A DNA stretch of 64,000 nucleotides from Bacillus sp. CECT 9360 (lineage in GTDB: Bacteria; Bacillota; Bacilli; Bacillales; DSM-1321): the NCBI RefSeq assembly GCF_918741275.1, contig NZ_CAKKNA010000014.1, positions 42,455 to 106,454 on the forward strand. The letters are read 5' to 3'. Below the pieces are notes generated by a model that did not search any database, was not told the origin of the DNA, and saw only the letters and a program-made list of their open reading frames with translations. Positions 29,755 to 40,784 of this stretch are shown piece by piece. The position numbers were made by a program, and so were the translations under genes. The number at the start of each line of letters is the position of its first letter. Positions within the stretch are counted from its first letter, which is position 1.

Positions 29755-30684
29755 ATGATTGAGCTTATTCTCTTTGTTATATATATATGTGTGTTTTTAG
29801 CTGGCATGGCCGTTCTGCGCATAGGTTTATTTAATTTATCCGGGAAATCAATGACTGCGTTCCTCTCCAAGGTCACAAACACGCCTATGAAAGGCTTTAT
29901 CTTCGGAGCATTGATCACAGGGCTCCTCCAAAGCAGCTCAGCCGTTATGGTGATGACAGTCGGCCTTGTTTCAGCGGGGAGCCTGACGTTTCCGCAAACC
30001 ATCGGGATCATACTGGGCTCTAACGTCGGTTCTACCTTAACTACCGAATTCATGACGTTTTCCGTTGAAAGATGGATCGTTCCCGGAGTAGTCGGAGGGG
30101 CTCTATTGTGGCTCGTCCCAAAGGTTGTCTGCAAAAGCATCGGGACATCGATAATCGGTCTTAGTGCTATTTTTGCGGCCATGAATGGATTCAAGCAGAT
30201 GGCAGGGCCGATTTCCGCTTTTCCTTTCATCCAAAACCTGTTACATAGTATGGAACAATATACACTGCTCGCTGTATTAACGGGTATAGCCGTTACTGCG
30301 ATTATTCATTCGAGTTCCGCTACGATTGGAATTTCGATGAGTTTCCTATCAAGTGATGAATTGTCCGTGTACGCGGCGATTGCAATCATGCTTGGTTCCA
30401 ATATCGGCACGTGCATCACCGGATATATGGCAAGCCTCGGTTCGGGTGAGGAAGCCAAATTCACCGCATACGCCCATATTTGGCTCAATGTTCTTGGCGT
30501 TTTCTTATTTTTTCCGCTCATCCATCAGCTGGAAGGTTCGGCAGCTTACTTTACCGAAGATAAAGCGAAACAATTGGCACACGCCAGTGTTTTGTTCAAT
30601 GTTATCACGTCTATCATTGTCCTGCCTTTTTCCAGGCAGTTTGCGAGATTTATCCTTATCGTTCACAAGCGTTTAAAAGCATGA
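29755..30684 (+). CDS. yqeW: Na/Pi cotransporter family protein (YqeW)
   Basis: A 309-residue membrane transporter of the NptA/PNaS family. It has about eight hydrophobic segments arranged as two similar halves. The paired QSSSA motifs are visible as LLQSSSAVMVM and IIHSSSATIGIS, and the GSNVGSTLTTE / GSNIGTCITGY pair is also present. These mark the substrate and sodium sites of the family. The start is the second ATG at 29755, because GGGGGAA lies at a proper distance. It is a single gene on the plus strand between rpsU and deoC. Confidence 0.9.
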   Translation: MIELILFVIYICVFLAGMAVLRIGLFNLSGKSMTAFLSKVTNTPMKGFIFGALITGLLQSSSAVMVMTVGLVSAGSLTFPQTIGIILGSNVGSTLTTEFMTFSVERWIVPGVVGGALLWLVPKVVCKSIGTSIIGLSAIFAAMNGFKQMAGPISAFPFIQNLLHSMEQYTLLAVLTGIAVTAIIHSSSATIGISMSFLSSDELSVYAAIAIMLGSNIGTCITGYMASLGSGEEAKFTAYAHIWLNVLGVFLFFPLIHQLEGSAAYFTEDKAKQLAHASVLFNVITSIIVLPFSRQFARFILIVHKRLKA

Positions 30685-30686
30685 AA

Positions 30687-30711
30687 AAACGCCGGCAGCA
30701 AGAGCCGGCGT
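30687..30711 (-). terminator. Rho-independent terminator of deoC
   Basis: The perfect 8-bp stem ACGCCGGC / GCCGGCGT (30689-30696 with 30704-30711) is followed on the minus strand by TTTTTTC. It lies between the convergent deoC and yqeW stops and may also weakly end yqeW transcription. Confidence 0.88.
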
Positions 30712-30716
30712 TAATC

Positions 30717-31388
30717 TTAATAATCTGAATTAGCCGTTAATCCTTTTACAATCGAAACACCAGCACTCGCGCCGATCCTTGATGCTCCTGCTTCGATGAT
30801 TTTATTGGCATCTTCTGTGTTTCGGACTCCCCCTGAAGCTTTAACGCCAATTTCAGGGCCGACAGTCTTTCTCATAAGCGTGACGTCTTCAGGTGTCGCA
30901 CCGCCTGTTGAAAAACCTGTTGACGTTTTCACATAGTCAGAACCCGCTTTTACAGAAAGACTGCAGGCACGGACTTTTTCTTCTTCCGTTAGTAGGGAAG
31001 TTTCAATGATTACTTTTGTCAGTGCTTTTCCTTTTGCCGCTTCAACGACAGCGCGGATATCTCTTTCGACAAGCGCATCATCTTTATCTTTAAGCGCACC
31101 GATATTGATGACCATATCTACTTCCTCGGCACCGTTTTCAATCGCATTTTTTACTTCGAACGCTTTGGTCTCTGGCGTGTTAGCTCCTAAAGGGAACCCG
31201 ATTACGGTACAGACTTTCACATCTGATCCTTGAAGCAACTCGCTCGCATACTTCACCCACGTCGGGTTCACGCATACTGAGGCAAATTTATACTCTCTCG
31301 CTTCTTCACAAAGAACTTTAATTTGATCTTTTGTGGCATCCGCTTTCAATAAAGTGTGGTCGATAATACCAGCTACATTTTGAACCAT
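30717..31388 (-). CDS. deoC: Deoxyribose-phosphate aldolase
   Basis: A 223-residue class I aldolase that splits 2-deoxyribose-5-phosphate into glyceraldehyde-3-phosphate and acetaldehyde in deoxynucleoside catabolism. Family segments are [30 protein letters not shown], and the catalytic KVIIETSLL and [11 protein letters not shown] lysines (the latter forms the Schiff base). KASGGVR closes the barrel. The start is ATG 31388, since AAAGGGGA lies about 8 bases upstream; the nearer ATG is too close. In this window it is a lone gene without deoR, nupC or pdp. Confidence 0.95.
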   Translation of the reverse strand: MVQNVAGIIDHTLLKADATKDQIKVLCEEAREYKFASVCVNPTWVKYASELLQGSDVKVCTVIGFPLGANTPETKAFEVKNAIENGAEEVDMVINIGALKDKDDALVERDIRAVVEAAKGKALTKVIIETSLLTEEEKVRACSLSVKAGSDYVKTSTGFSTGGATPEDVTLMRKTVGPEIGVKASGGVRNTEDANKIIEAGASRIGASAGVSIVKGLTANSDY

Positions 31389-31483
31389 TTTCATTTCCCC
31401 TTTCAGTTGTACGTACCTCTTTATCATAACATGTTTTTGGTAATAAAATTAGTTATTTACCTTTTTGAGGAAGTTTATGTCTA

Positions 31484-31548
31484 TAAAAAGGCAACCGGCT
31501 TTTAAAATGCCCTAATACTTTGGGTGCATTTTATTTGACCGTTGCCTA
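31484..31548 (-). terminator. Terminator at the end of the heat-shock/mtaB transcript
   Basis: On the minus strand AGGCAACGG (from 31548) pairs with CCGGTTGCCT at the far end. An inner AAAATGC / GCATTTT stem sits between them. TTTTTATAG follows. It lies 11 bp after the mtaB stop codon. The double-stem shape is larger than most terminators here. Confidence 0.8.
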
Positions 31549-31559
31549 TGCAAAGCTTT

Positions 31560-32909
31560 TTATACGTTGACAGCCGTCTGCAAATCTTTGACGATTGTTA
31601 CGAATTGCCCCTGATTATAAGGGTAACCTGCTTTAGTAATTTTCACCTTGACGATTTCGCCAATCATTGCTTCATTGGCCGGGAATACGACCTTTAAGTA
31701 GTTGTCGGTATAACCAACGTATAGGTCGCTTTCCGGAGGAGCCTCACTAAAACGTTCTTCCGGAATCACTTCAAGGACTTCCCCGTCAAACTTGGATGAA
31801 TATTCTTTTGCGAGCTGATCGGAAAGAGCGATTAAACGGTGTACACGTTCGTTCTTCACTTCTTCATCAACCTGATCATCCATTCTGGCCGCAGGCGTTC
31901 CGGTGCGCTTCGAATATGGAAAAACATGAAGCTCGGAAAACTTATGCTCATTGATGAAATTAAACGTTTCCATGAATTCTTCTTCTGTTTCGCCAGGGAA
32001 GCCGACAATCACATCAGATGTAATCGCTAGACCAGGCAGAGCCGCTTTAAGCTTGTTTATCCGGTCCGCGAAGAATTCCATCGTATACTTTCTTCTCATC
32101 CGTTTTAAGACGGTATCCGATCCGGATTGAATCGGGATATGAAGGTGGCGGACAACCTTTTCAGAATGAGCCAGTACTTCAATGACTTCGTCTGAAATCT
32201 GGCTCGCTTCGATGGAGGAAATCCGGATGCGCTTCAATCCGTCAACCTGTTCTTCCAGATCACGTAAAAGCATAGCCAGATTATAGTCTTTTATATCCTC
32301 GCCATAACCGCCCGTATGAATTCCAGTCAAAACAATTTCTTTGTAGCCTGCATCGACAAGCTGCTGAGCCTGGCGGATGACTTCCTTCGGGTCGCGTGAT
32401 CTCATTAATCCGCGCGCCCATGGGATAATACAAAACGTGCAAAAGTTATTACAGCCTTCCTGAATCTTTAATGAAGCACGTGTACGGTCAGTGAAGACCG
32501 GAACATCCAGCTCTTCATAGACACGGGTCTTCATAATATTGCCTACACCGTTGATTGGCTGGCGCTCTTCTTTATATTGCTCAATATACTCTAGCATTTT
32601 CGTCCGGTCCTGGGTACCGACAACAATATCCACCCCGGGAATCGCCATGATTTCGGCAGGGGACGTTTGAGCATAACAACCGGTGACCGCAATAACAGCA
32701 TCCGGGTTTTTGCGGATCGCTCGGCGGATAACCTGGCGGCTCTTCTTATCCCCGGTATTTGTTACGGTACACGTATTGATTACATAAACATCCGCAACGG
32801 ATTCATACTCAACTCGGTCATATCCTTGATTTTTGAATAGCTGCCAGATAGCTTCTGTTTCATAATGGTTTACTTTACAGCCTAGCGTATGGAAAGCTAC
32901 ATTTGCCAT
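31560..32909 (-). CDS. mtaB: tRNA t6A37 methylthiotransferase MtaB (YqeV)
   Basis: A 449-residue radical-SAM enzyme that turns t6A into ms2t6A at position 37 of tRNAs reading ANN codons. It has the N-terminal UPF0004 domain with FHTLGCKVNHYETEAI, INTCTVTN and VTGCYAQ (three cysteines for one 4Fe-4S cluster). The radical-SAM cluster motif CNNFCTFCIIPWARG is near residue 155. A C-terminal TRAM domain spans about 375-440. The start ATG 32909 follows GAGGTGATCACA. It lies 5 bp after rsmE, closing the dnaJ-prmA-rsmE-mtaB run as in B. subtilis. Confidence 0.95.
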   Translation of the reverse strand: MANVAFHTLGCKVNHYETEAIWQLFKNQGYDRVEYESVADVYVINTCTVTNTGDKKSRQVIRRAIRKNPDAVIAVTGCYAQTSPAEIMAIPGVDIVVGTQDRTKMLEYIEQYKEERQPINGVGNIMKTRVYEELDVPVFTDRTRASLKIQEGCNNFCTFCIIPWARGLMRSRDPKEVIRQAQQLVDAGYKEIVLTGIHTGGYGEDIKDYNLAMLLRDLEEQVDGLKRIRISSIEASQISDEVIEVLAHSEKVVRHLHIPIQSGSDTVLKRMRRKYTMEFFADRINKLKAALPGLAITSDVIVGFPGETEEEFMETFNFINEHKFSELHVFPYSKRTGTPAARMDDQVDEEVKNERVHRLIALSDQLAKEYSSKFDGEVLEVIPEERFSEAPPESDLYVGYTDNYLKVVFPANEAMIGEIVKVKITKAGYPYNQGQFVTIVKDLQTAVNV

Positions 32910-32914
32910 TGTGA

Positions 32915-33667
32915 TCACCTCAGTAGTTCTAATTGGTAGGAAACAGCGCTCAATGCATAAAGCGGAGCTGTTTCCGTCCGTAATATTCTAGGTCCAAGTC
33001 CGCAGGCTTTAAAGCCCGCTTCCATGAGCTTATCAATTTCATTTTGCGCTAGTCCGCCTTCTGGTCCGAAAACAAACATAAGTGATTGGCCCGGTTTAAT
33101 CTTCTGCAAGACGGATGCAAGGACTGCTGTTTCCCCTTTTTTCGCTTCTTCCTCAAAAGCTATCAGCTTATAGTCAAAGCCGCCTGCGAGTTGAAGCAGA
33201 CTTTCCAATGTTTTTGGCTCGGTAACGTCAGGCATAACATTCCGATGCGATTGTTCGGCCGCCTCTTTGGCGATTTTCTGAAGACGTTCTTGTTTTTTGG
33301 CTGATTTTTTCTGATCCCATTTGACCACTGAACGAGCCGCAATAAAAGGGATAAATTGGGATGCGCCTAATTCCGTCCCTTTTTGAATGATATATTCTAA
33401 CTTATCCCCTTTAGGCAGACCGCTCACAATCGTTACCTTTACCGGCAACTCCTTATCATCATTCTTCCATTCTATAACGGTTCCTATTACGGAATCACTA
33501 GCAATTTCTGTTATCTCGCAGAGCGCAGCCTGTCCATTATTTGTCACACAGATCATTCGTTCGCCAGGCTCCATCCGCATTACCCTTGTAATATGATGGT
33601 AATCCTCACCTGAAATTCTTATCGAGTTATCCTGAAAATCACCTTCCGGCAAAAAATAACGCTGCAC
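32915..33667 (-). CDS. rsmE: 16S rRNA m3U1498 methyltransferase RsmE (YqeU)
   Basis: A 250-residue SPOUT-class methyltransferase. QRYFLPEG opens the RNA-binding domain, and YHHITRVMRM follows. The knotted SAM site includes FVFGPEGGLAQNEID and the ending LGPRILRTETAPLYALSAVSYQLEL. The start is a GTG at 33667, chosen from family alignment and an AGTGGGTG ribosome site. A GTG 12 nt upstream is also possible. It is downstream of prmA, separated by 203 bp that include array C. Confidence 0.93.
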   Translation of the reverse strand: MQRYFLPEGDFQDNSIRISGEDYHHITRVMRMEPGERMICVTNNGQAALCEITEIASDSVIGTVIEWKNDDKELPVKVTIVSGLPKGDKLEYIIQKGTELGASQFIPFIAARSVVKWDQKKSAKKQERLQKIAKEAAEQSHRNVMPDVTEPKTLESLLQLAGGFDYKLIAFEEEAKKGETAVLASVLQKIKPGQSLMFVFGPEGGLAQNEIDKLMEAGFKACGLGPRILRTETAPLYALSAVSYQLELLR

Positions 33668-33754
33668 GTCGACACCCACTTTTTGGAATATTTGCTTGTT
33701 TCCCTCGTTTTAAATGGGGCCCTTGACAATACAATTCGAGTGATAGAAACAATG

Positions 33755-33850
33755 ATTTAAACGGACGGGATTCAAACGAAAAAGGTAATTTGAACGAAAA
33801 GTCCCGTCATTTGAACGAAAGATCTGGTGATTTAAACAGTATGGATGGCA
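33755..33850 (+). repeat. Array C: short degenerate array of TTTGAACGAAA units
   Basis: Five units with the word TTYRAAC recur at 33757, 33772, 33790, 33811 and 33832, at intervals of 15, 18, 21 and 21 bp. The central two are nearly identical (ATTTGAACGAAA followed by a TC-containing spacer). The array lies between prmA and rsmE, antisense to both, and carries no promoter that I can see. Confidence 0.75.
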
Positions 33851-33870
33851 ATCCTGGATTAACAGCATTA

Positions 33871-34809
33871 TTACTTCCTTCTTGCAATCAAAGCAACCCA
33901 GTCTTCCATATGCATCGTCTCCTCAATCACAAATCCCGATGCAATAAGCGCATCCTTCACTTCCTGTTTTTTTGGCTGGATAATGCCTGAAGCAATGAAA
34001 TATCCGCCCGGCTTCACAACCTTCGCGACATCATCCGTAAAACGGACAATCACCTCGGCTAGAATATTGGCAACGACAACATCAGCCGCAGCACTCACCC
34101 CGTCCAATAAGTTGTTCTGCGAAACTGAAACTAGGTCCTGTACTTTATTCAGCTTCACATTTATCTTAGCAGAGGCCACAGCTACCTCATCAAGATCTAG
34201 AGCTGTGACACGCTGTGCCTGGAGCAGTGCGGCCGCAATGCTAAGCACCCCGGATCCGGTCCCGACATCGACTACGGTATCACCTGGTTTTACGGTTCGC
34301 TCCAAAGCCTGAATGCACATAACGGTAGTCGGATGCGTACCAGTACCGAAAGCCATTCCAGGGTCCAGCTCAATAATCAGCTCATCACTAGAAACCGGCT
34401 CATAGTTTTCCCATGTCGGCACGATGGTGAACCGCTCAGAGATTTTCACGGGATTATAGTATTTTTTCCAGGCTGTCGCCCATTCCTCTTCATTCACTTC
34501 GCTAATCGAAACGGAATTCCTTCCAAGGTCGATATCAAATAAAAGCAGATTATTGATCGCTTCCTTGATGGCGTCCACCGTTTCTCCAAGAAAGCTATTT
34601 ACGGACAAATAGGCCTTAACGATAACTCCTTCTTCCGGGTAGTCTGCAGGATTAAGCTGATAGATTTCTCCAAAAACGTCTTCACGTTCTTTAAGCAATT
34701 CTTGGGGGTCTTCAATGACAACTCCGCTTGCACCCGCCTCGTGCAATATATTGGAGACGGGCTCAACCGCTTCGTTCGTCGTATGGATCGCAATTTCAGA
34801 CCATTTCAT
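33871..34809 (-). CDS. prmA: Ribosomal protein L11 methyltransferase PrmA (YqeT)
   Basis: A 312-residue SAM-dependent enzyme that trimethylates ribosomal protein L11. The N-terminal substrate-recognition domain (about 1-80) begins [21 protein letters not shown]. The methyltransferase core has [34 protein letters not shown] (SAM loop) and [10 protein letters not shown] (NPPY-type catalytic loop). The start ATG 34809 follows AGGAGTGG. It lies 20 bp after dnaJ and is probably on the same transcript. Confidence 0.95.
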   Translation of the reverse strand: MKWSEIAIHTTNEAVEPVSNILHEAGASGVVIEDPQELLKEREDVFGEIYQLNPADYPEEGVIVKAYLSVNSFLGETVDAIKEAINNLLLFDIDLGRNSVSISEVNEEEWATAWKKYYNPVKISERFTIVPTWENYEPVSSDELIIELDPGMAFGTGTHPTTVMCIQALERTVKPGDTVVDVGTGSGVLSIAAALLQAQRVTALDLDEVAVASAKINVKLNKVQDLVSVSQNNLLDGVSAAADVVVANILAEVIVRFTDDVAKVVKPGGYFIASGIIQPKKQEVKDALIASGFVIEETMHMEDWVALIARRK

Positions 34810-34829
34810 CTCTACCACTCCTGTTTCTA

Positions 34830-35957
34830 TTAATCACCTTTAATCGCCCGTTTCACTTTAGCGAAGAAGCTTTCTTCATGCTCATCGGGAGCTTCTTGAC
34901 CGCTTATTTCCGTGAATTCCCGAAGCAGCTCTTTTTGTCTTTCCGTCAGTTTCTTTGGCGTCAACAATAGAATGACGACATGTTGATCCCCCTGGCCATA
35001 GCCTCTCACATTCGGCATACCTTTTCCTCTCAGACGGAATCTCGTTCCTGTCTGAGTGCCTGCCGGGATCTTCAGTTTGACTTTGCCATGGAGCGTCGGC
35101 ACTTCAATCTCATCGCCAAGAGCGGACTGGACAAACGTAAGCGGCATTTCACAGTATATGTCGTCGCCATCTCGTTCGAAGAACTCATGTGGACGAACAT
35201 GGAACACCACATATAAATCCCCTGACGGTCCGCCGTTGATACCCGCTTCCCCTTGCCCGGATACCCGCAGCTGTTGGCCATCATCGATTCCGGCCGGTAC
35301 AGTGACCTGAATTTTTTTGCGCTTTTGAACTTTTCCGGATCCACGGCATGTTGAACATTTTTCAGGGATGATTTTCCCTGTTCCTTGACAATGATGACAC
35401 GGTCTTCTGTTAACAATGCGCCCAAGCGGTGTATTTTGTTCCACGCTCAACTGACCGGTTCCGTGACAATGTGAGCATGTGTTTACTTTCGTACCCGGCT
35501 TAGCGCCTGTTCCTTTACAAGTATCACAGTTCTCCTCACGAGGTATTTCAATTTCAGTCTGTTTACCAGAGAATGCTTCCTCAAAAGAAACAGACATCGT
35601 ATACTGCAAATCCGAACCCTGACGAGGGGCATTTGGATCCCTTCTTCTTCCCCCGCCTCCGCCAAAGAACGTACTGAAGATATCCTCAAAGCCACCAAAC
35701 CCGCCGCCGAAATCCTGGCCGCCTCCAAATCCTTGATTCGGATCGGTATGGCCAAATTGATCAAAATGGGCTTTCTTTTGATCATCGCTTAATACTTCAT
35801 ACGCTTCGGATATTTCTTTGAATTTCTCATCTGCATCAGCTGCCTTGTTGATGTCAGGATGATACTGTTTGGAAAGCTTACGATACGCCTTTTTCACTTC
35901 GTCTTTTGAAGCGCTCTTTGACACACCCAGCACTTCATAATAATCGCGTTTACTCAT
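34830..35957 (-). CDS. dnaJ: Chaperone protein DnaJ
   Basis: A 375-residue type I DnaJ, co-chaperone that delivers substrates and stimulates DnaK ATPase. The J domain (1-70) has [14 protein letters not shown] with the HPD loop. A Gly/Phe-rich linker follows ([27 protein letters not shown]). The zinc centre has four CxxCxGxG repeats ([32 protein letters not shown]). The C-terminal peptide-binding domains follow. The start ATG 35957 has GGGAGTGG 8-9 bases upstream. It is separated from dnaK by 1.2 kb containing array D and appears to have its own promoter. Confidence 0.97.
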   Translation of the reverse strand: MSKRDYYEVLGVSKSASKDEVKKAYRKLSKQYHPDINKAADADEKFKEISEAYEVLSDDQKKAHFDQFGHTDPNQGFGGGQDFGGGFGGFEDIFSTFFGGGGGRRRDPNAPRQGSDLQYTMSVSFEEAFSGKQTEIEIPREENCDTCKGTGAKPGTKVNTCSHCHGTGQLSVEQNTPLGRIVNRRPCHHCQGTGKIIPEKCSTCRGSGKVQKRKKIQVTVPAGIDDGQQLRVSGQGEAGINGGPSGDLYVVFHVRPHEFFERDGDDIYCEMPLTFVQSALGDEIEVPTLHGKVKLKIPAGTQTGTRFRLRGKGMPNVRGYGQGDQHVVILLLTPKKLTERQKELLREFTEISGQEAPDEHEESFFAKVKRAIKGD

Positions 35958-35994
35958 TGCTAAATCCACTCCCGATCCTTTTCACATAAAGATA

Positions 35995-36024
35995 ATTCTA
36001 TCATTTTTTAAAGTTAAAACGCAA
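35995..36024 (-). promoter_or_regulatory. Probable sigma-A promoter for dnaJ
   Basis: Minus strand TTGCGT (36024-36019) and TAGAAT (36000-35995) are separated by 18 bp, ending about 37 bp before the dnaJ start. It lies between array D and dnaJ. With the terminator after dnaK, this suggests that dnaJ-prmA-rsmE-mtaB can be transcribed separately from hrcA-grpE-dnaK. Confidence 0.6.
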
Positions 36025-36140
36025 TAAATAATGGAACGTCACATTCAAACATTCATTTCAGTGATGAAAAATCAAATTTACAGCGAAATCAGATTTTTCC
36101 TAAAAAAGGGGGTAACTCCCGCTGCAGACATTTTGATTAT

Positions 36141-37060
36141 CGCTCGCTAAATCCTGAGCATCGCTCGTAAATTTTGATTATCGAGCACAAATCCTGATTA
36201 TCGAGCACAAATTCTGATCATCGAGCACAAATCCTGCTTATCGAGCACAAATTCTGATTATCGAGCATAAATCCTGCTTATCGAGCAGAAATTCTGATCA
36301 TCGAGCAGAAATCCTGATTATCGAGCACAAATTCTGATCATCGAGCACAAATCCTAATTATCGAGCACAAATTCTGATTATCGAGCAGAAATCCTGATTA
36401 TCGAGCACAAATTCTGATCATCGAGCACAAATCCTGCTTATCGAACACAAATTCTGATCATCGAGCACAAATTCTGATCATCGAGCACAAATCCCGATTA
36501 TCGAGCACAAATTCTGATCATCGAGCACAAATCCTGATTATCGAGCACAAATTCTGATCATCGAGCACAAATCCCGATTATCGAGCACAAATCCTGATCA
36601 TCGAGCACAAATTCTGATTATCGAGCAGAAATCCTGATCATCGAGCACAAATCCTGATTATCGAGCACAAATTCTGATTATCGAGCACAAAATCTGATCA
36701 TCGAGCACAAATTCTGAATATCGAGCACAAATCCTAATTATTGAGCACGAATTCTGATCATCGAGCAGAAATCCTGATTATCGAGCACAAAATCTGATCA
36801 TCGAGCACAAATCCCGATTATCGAGCAGAAATCCTGATCATCGAGCACAAATCCTGATTATCGAGCACAAATTCTGATTATCGAGCAGAAATCCTGATTA
36901 TCGAGCACAAATTCTGATCATCGAGCACAAATCCCGATTATCGAGCAGAAATCCTGATTATCGAGCAGAAATCCTGATCATCGAGCACAAATTCTGATCA
37001 TCGAGCACAAATCCTGATTATCGAGCAGAAATCCTGATCATCGAGCAGAAATCCCGAACG
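36141..37060 (+). repeat. Array D: 46 tandem 20-bp units between dnaK and dnaJ
   Basis: The consensus unit is TCGAGCACAAATYCTGATYA. Units start at 36141, 36161, 36181 and so on to 37041, always exactly 20 bp apart, with no insertion or deletion in about 920 bp. Variation is confined to a few positions: C/G at position 8, T/C at 13-14, and the T/C choice in the final TGATYA. The first two units (36141, 36161) are of a different subtype, CGCTCGTAAAT-like. Stop codons occur in all frames at intervals, so it is non-coding. It fills the intergenic space of the heat-shock cluster, antisense to the flanking genes. Confidence 0.97.
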
Positions 37061-37146
37061 GAAAATTACACTAAAAATCAAAGATACCGCAATCGAACTC
37101 TTACCACGCAGGGGGGAGCCCCGCCCAGTCTCAGTATAAACTTAAA

Positions 37147-37186
37147 GAAAAAAGCCAAAGCCAAGAATTCCTGACTTTGACTTTTC
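37147..37186 (-). terminator. Rho-independent terminator after dnaK
   Basis: On the minus strand AAAGTCAAAGTCAGG pairs with CTTGGCTTTGGCTTT around AATT (about 15 bp with G-U pairs), followed by TTTCTTTAA. It begins 17 bp after the dnaK stop codon and precedes array D. Confidence 0.85.
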
Positions 37187-37202
37187 CTAAAACAGCTGAA
37201 CT

Positions 37203-39026
<1,824 letters not shown>

Positions 39027-39062
39027 CTAATTCCTTACCTCCAATATATTTTATGTAGAAAA

Positions 39063-39611
39063 TTATTCGTTCACTTTCACCATGGCAGGACGGATGACAC
39101 GGTCGTGAAGCATGTATCCTTTTTGGAACTCTTCAACGACGATATTGGAACCAAAACTCTCGTCCTTCACCTGCATAACTGCTTGGTGTAAATGTGGATC
39201 GAACTCTTTCCCAACAGCTTCAATCGCTTCAATGCCTTCTTTTTTCAATGCATCTACTAATCCTTTATAAACCATATCCATTCCCTGAAGCAACGATTTG
39301 GTTTGCTCGTTGTCAGCCTCAACTTGAATCGCTCTCTCGAAATTATCCAGAGCCTGTAATAAGTCTGTCGCCAAGCTTTGAGATCTATATTTTCGCGCCG
39401 CCTCCATTTCCATATTGGAACGGCGTCTAGAATTATCAAAATCTGCCTGTAATCGAAGGTAACGGTTGTCCATTTCTTCAATTTTTGCTTCAAGTTCTTT
39501 AATTCTCGATTCTGAGGATTCTTCTTCAGTTGCATCGTCCTCAGCAAAAATCTCCTCCGCTTCGGCAGCTTCGTTTTCAACTAAGTCTTCTGTCTTCTTA
39601 TCTTCAGTCAC
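39063..39611 (-). CDS. grpE: Nucleotide exchange factor GrpE
   Basis: A 182-residue GrpE, which releases ADP from DnaK. An acidic disordered N-terminus of about 50 residues leads into a long coiled coil ([31 protein letters not shown]). The C-terminal beta domain ends [23 protein letters not shown]. The start is a GTG at 39611, chosen because GGGAGGTGA lies just upstream; longer in-frame starts have no ribosome site. It lies between hrcA and dnaK, with gaps of 56 and 36 bp. Confidence 0.95.
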   Translation of the reverse strand: MTEDKKTEDLVENEAAEAEEIFAEDDATEEESSESRIKELEAKIEEMDNRYLRLQADFDNSRRRSNMEMEAARKYRSQSLATDLLQALDNFERAIQVEADNEQTKSLLQGMDMVYKGLVDALKKEGIEAIEAVGKEFDPHLHQAVMQVKDESFGSNIVVEEFQKGYMLHDRVIRPAMVKVNE

Positions 39612-39667
39612 TACTATCACCTCCCTAAAAGAAAAGCGCTCATCAAATAATAACAATATTGCCTTTG

Positions 39668-40699
39668 CTACTGTTTTTGATACAGCCTTGTAAGCAACTC
39701 CGTTAGATCGTTTGTAAAATATTCCAATAGGCTGATTACCCGGGAATACTCCATCCTGGTAGGCCCAAGGAGCGCGATCGTGCCAACCTGCTCTGAACCA
39801 ACGGAATATGTTGCCGTAATCAAACTGCAGTCTTCAAGGGCCGTATTGTTATTTTCACGGCCAATTTTAACATGTATTCCGGCAGGATTGTGCTTGATTA
39901 AATCATATATACCATCTTCCTGTTCAATCATCGATAACAGTGTTTTCACTTTATCAATATCATGGAATTCAGGTTGGCTCAGCATATTCGTCTTACCGCC
40001 AAAGAACAGTTTCTCATGCATCGAAATATTCAACGTATCAGAAAACGAAGCGATGATTGCGTCATAGTTTTGAACATGCTGCCGCAGGAGCACAATAACT
40101 TCTTTATATATCTTGTCCTTCAGTTCCACCAGCGGTACACCGGCAAGGCGTTCATTCAAAATATTCGCCATCTTTTCAATTTCATTCACATCAAAAGAAG
40201 GCGGTAGTGAAAACATTTTATTTTCAACATGCCCGCTATCTGTAACAATGATCGCGATCGCTGCTTCCTTGCTTATCGGAACGATTTGGATTTTCCTGAG
40301 TTTGTTGTCATTAACTTTTGGCCCCAGGGCAATCGCTGTATAGTTCGTTAATTCAGAAAGAATTTTCGCTGATTTCTGGACGATTTTCTCAAGCTCGTAA
40401 ATGCGTTCCGCAAAAACGGATTTTAACATCTGCATATCATTAAACTTTAATCGTTGCGGTGACAGCAAATGGTCCACATAATATCTATATCCCTGTTCTG
40501 AAGGAACTCGACCGGAAGATGTATGGGTCTTGACAATGAACCCAAGCTCTTCAAGATCTGACATTTCATTGCGGATTGTTGCCGAGCTAAAGGTGATTTC
40601 ATCCTTTTTCGACAGACTTCTTGATCCAACAGGCTGGGCATCTTTTATAAACTCATCGATAATGACCTGAAGTATTAACAACTGTCGTTCACTCAACAT
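39668..40699 (-). CDS. hrcA: Heat-inducible transcription repressor HrcA
   Basis: A 343-residue repressor that binds CIRCE and depends on GroE for activity. The N-terminal winged helix reads [26 protein letters not shown], and [18 protein letters not shown] is the recognition region. The rest is the GAF-like dimerisation domain. [26 protein letters not shown] closes the protein, as usual. It is the first gene behind the CIRCE element and so represses its own operon. Confidence 0.97.
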   Translation of the reverse strand: MLSERQLLILQVIIDEFIKDAQPVGSRSLSKKDEITFSSATIRNEMSDLEELGFIVKTHTSSGRVPSEQGYRYYVDHLLSPQRLKFNDMQMLKSVFAERIYELEKIVQKSAKILSELTNYTAIALGPKVNDNKLRKIQIVPISKEAAIAIIVTDSGHVENKMFSLPPSFDVNEIEKMANILNERLAGVPLVELKDKIYKEVIVLLRQHVQNYDAIIASFSDTLNISMHEKLFFGGKTNMLSQPEFHDIDKVKTLLSMIEQEDGIYDLIKHNPAGIHVKIGRENNNTALEDCSLITATYSVGSEQVGTIALLGPTRMEYSRVISLLEYFTNDLTELLTRLYQKQ

Positions 40700-40714
40700 A
40701 TTTCATCACCTCTG

Positions 40715-40741
40715 TTAGCACTCTATTTAAGCGAGTGCTAA
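40715..40741 (-). promoter_or_regulatory. CIRCE operator (HrcA binding site)
   Basis: A perfect 9-9-9 inverted repeat, TTAGCACTC and GAGTGCTAA separated by 9 bp, lies 15 bp upstream of the hrcA ATG. It matches the consensus CIRCE at every stem position. It overlaps the probable transcript start and leader of hrcA-grpE-dnaK. Confidence 0.97.
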
Positions 40742-40753
40742 TACTATTAATAA

Positions 40754-40780
40754 ATTATCAAATGACGATAGTGATGTCAA
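40754..40780 (-). promoter_or_regulatory. Sigma-A promoter of the hrcA operon
   Basis: Minus strand TTGACA (40780-40775, consensus). The -10 is either GATAAT (40759-40754, 15-bp spacer) or TAATTT (40757-40752, 17-bp spacer). CIRCE starts about 12 bp downstream, as expected for operator control. Confidence 0.65.
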
Positions 40781-40784
40781 CGGT

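Noticed and set aside
36141..37060. Array D as a CRISPR
   Set aside because: Units are directly adjacent with no variable spacers of about 30 bp, the period is 20 bp, and no cas gene is present in the window.
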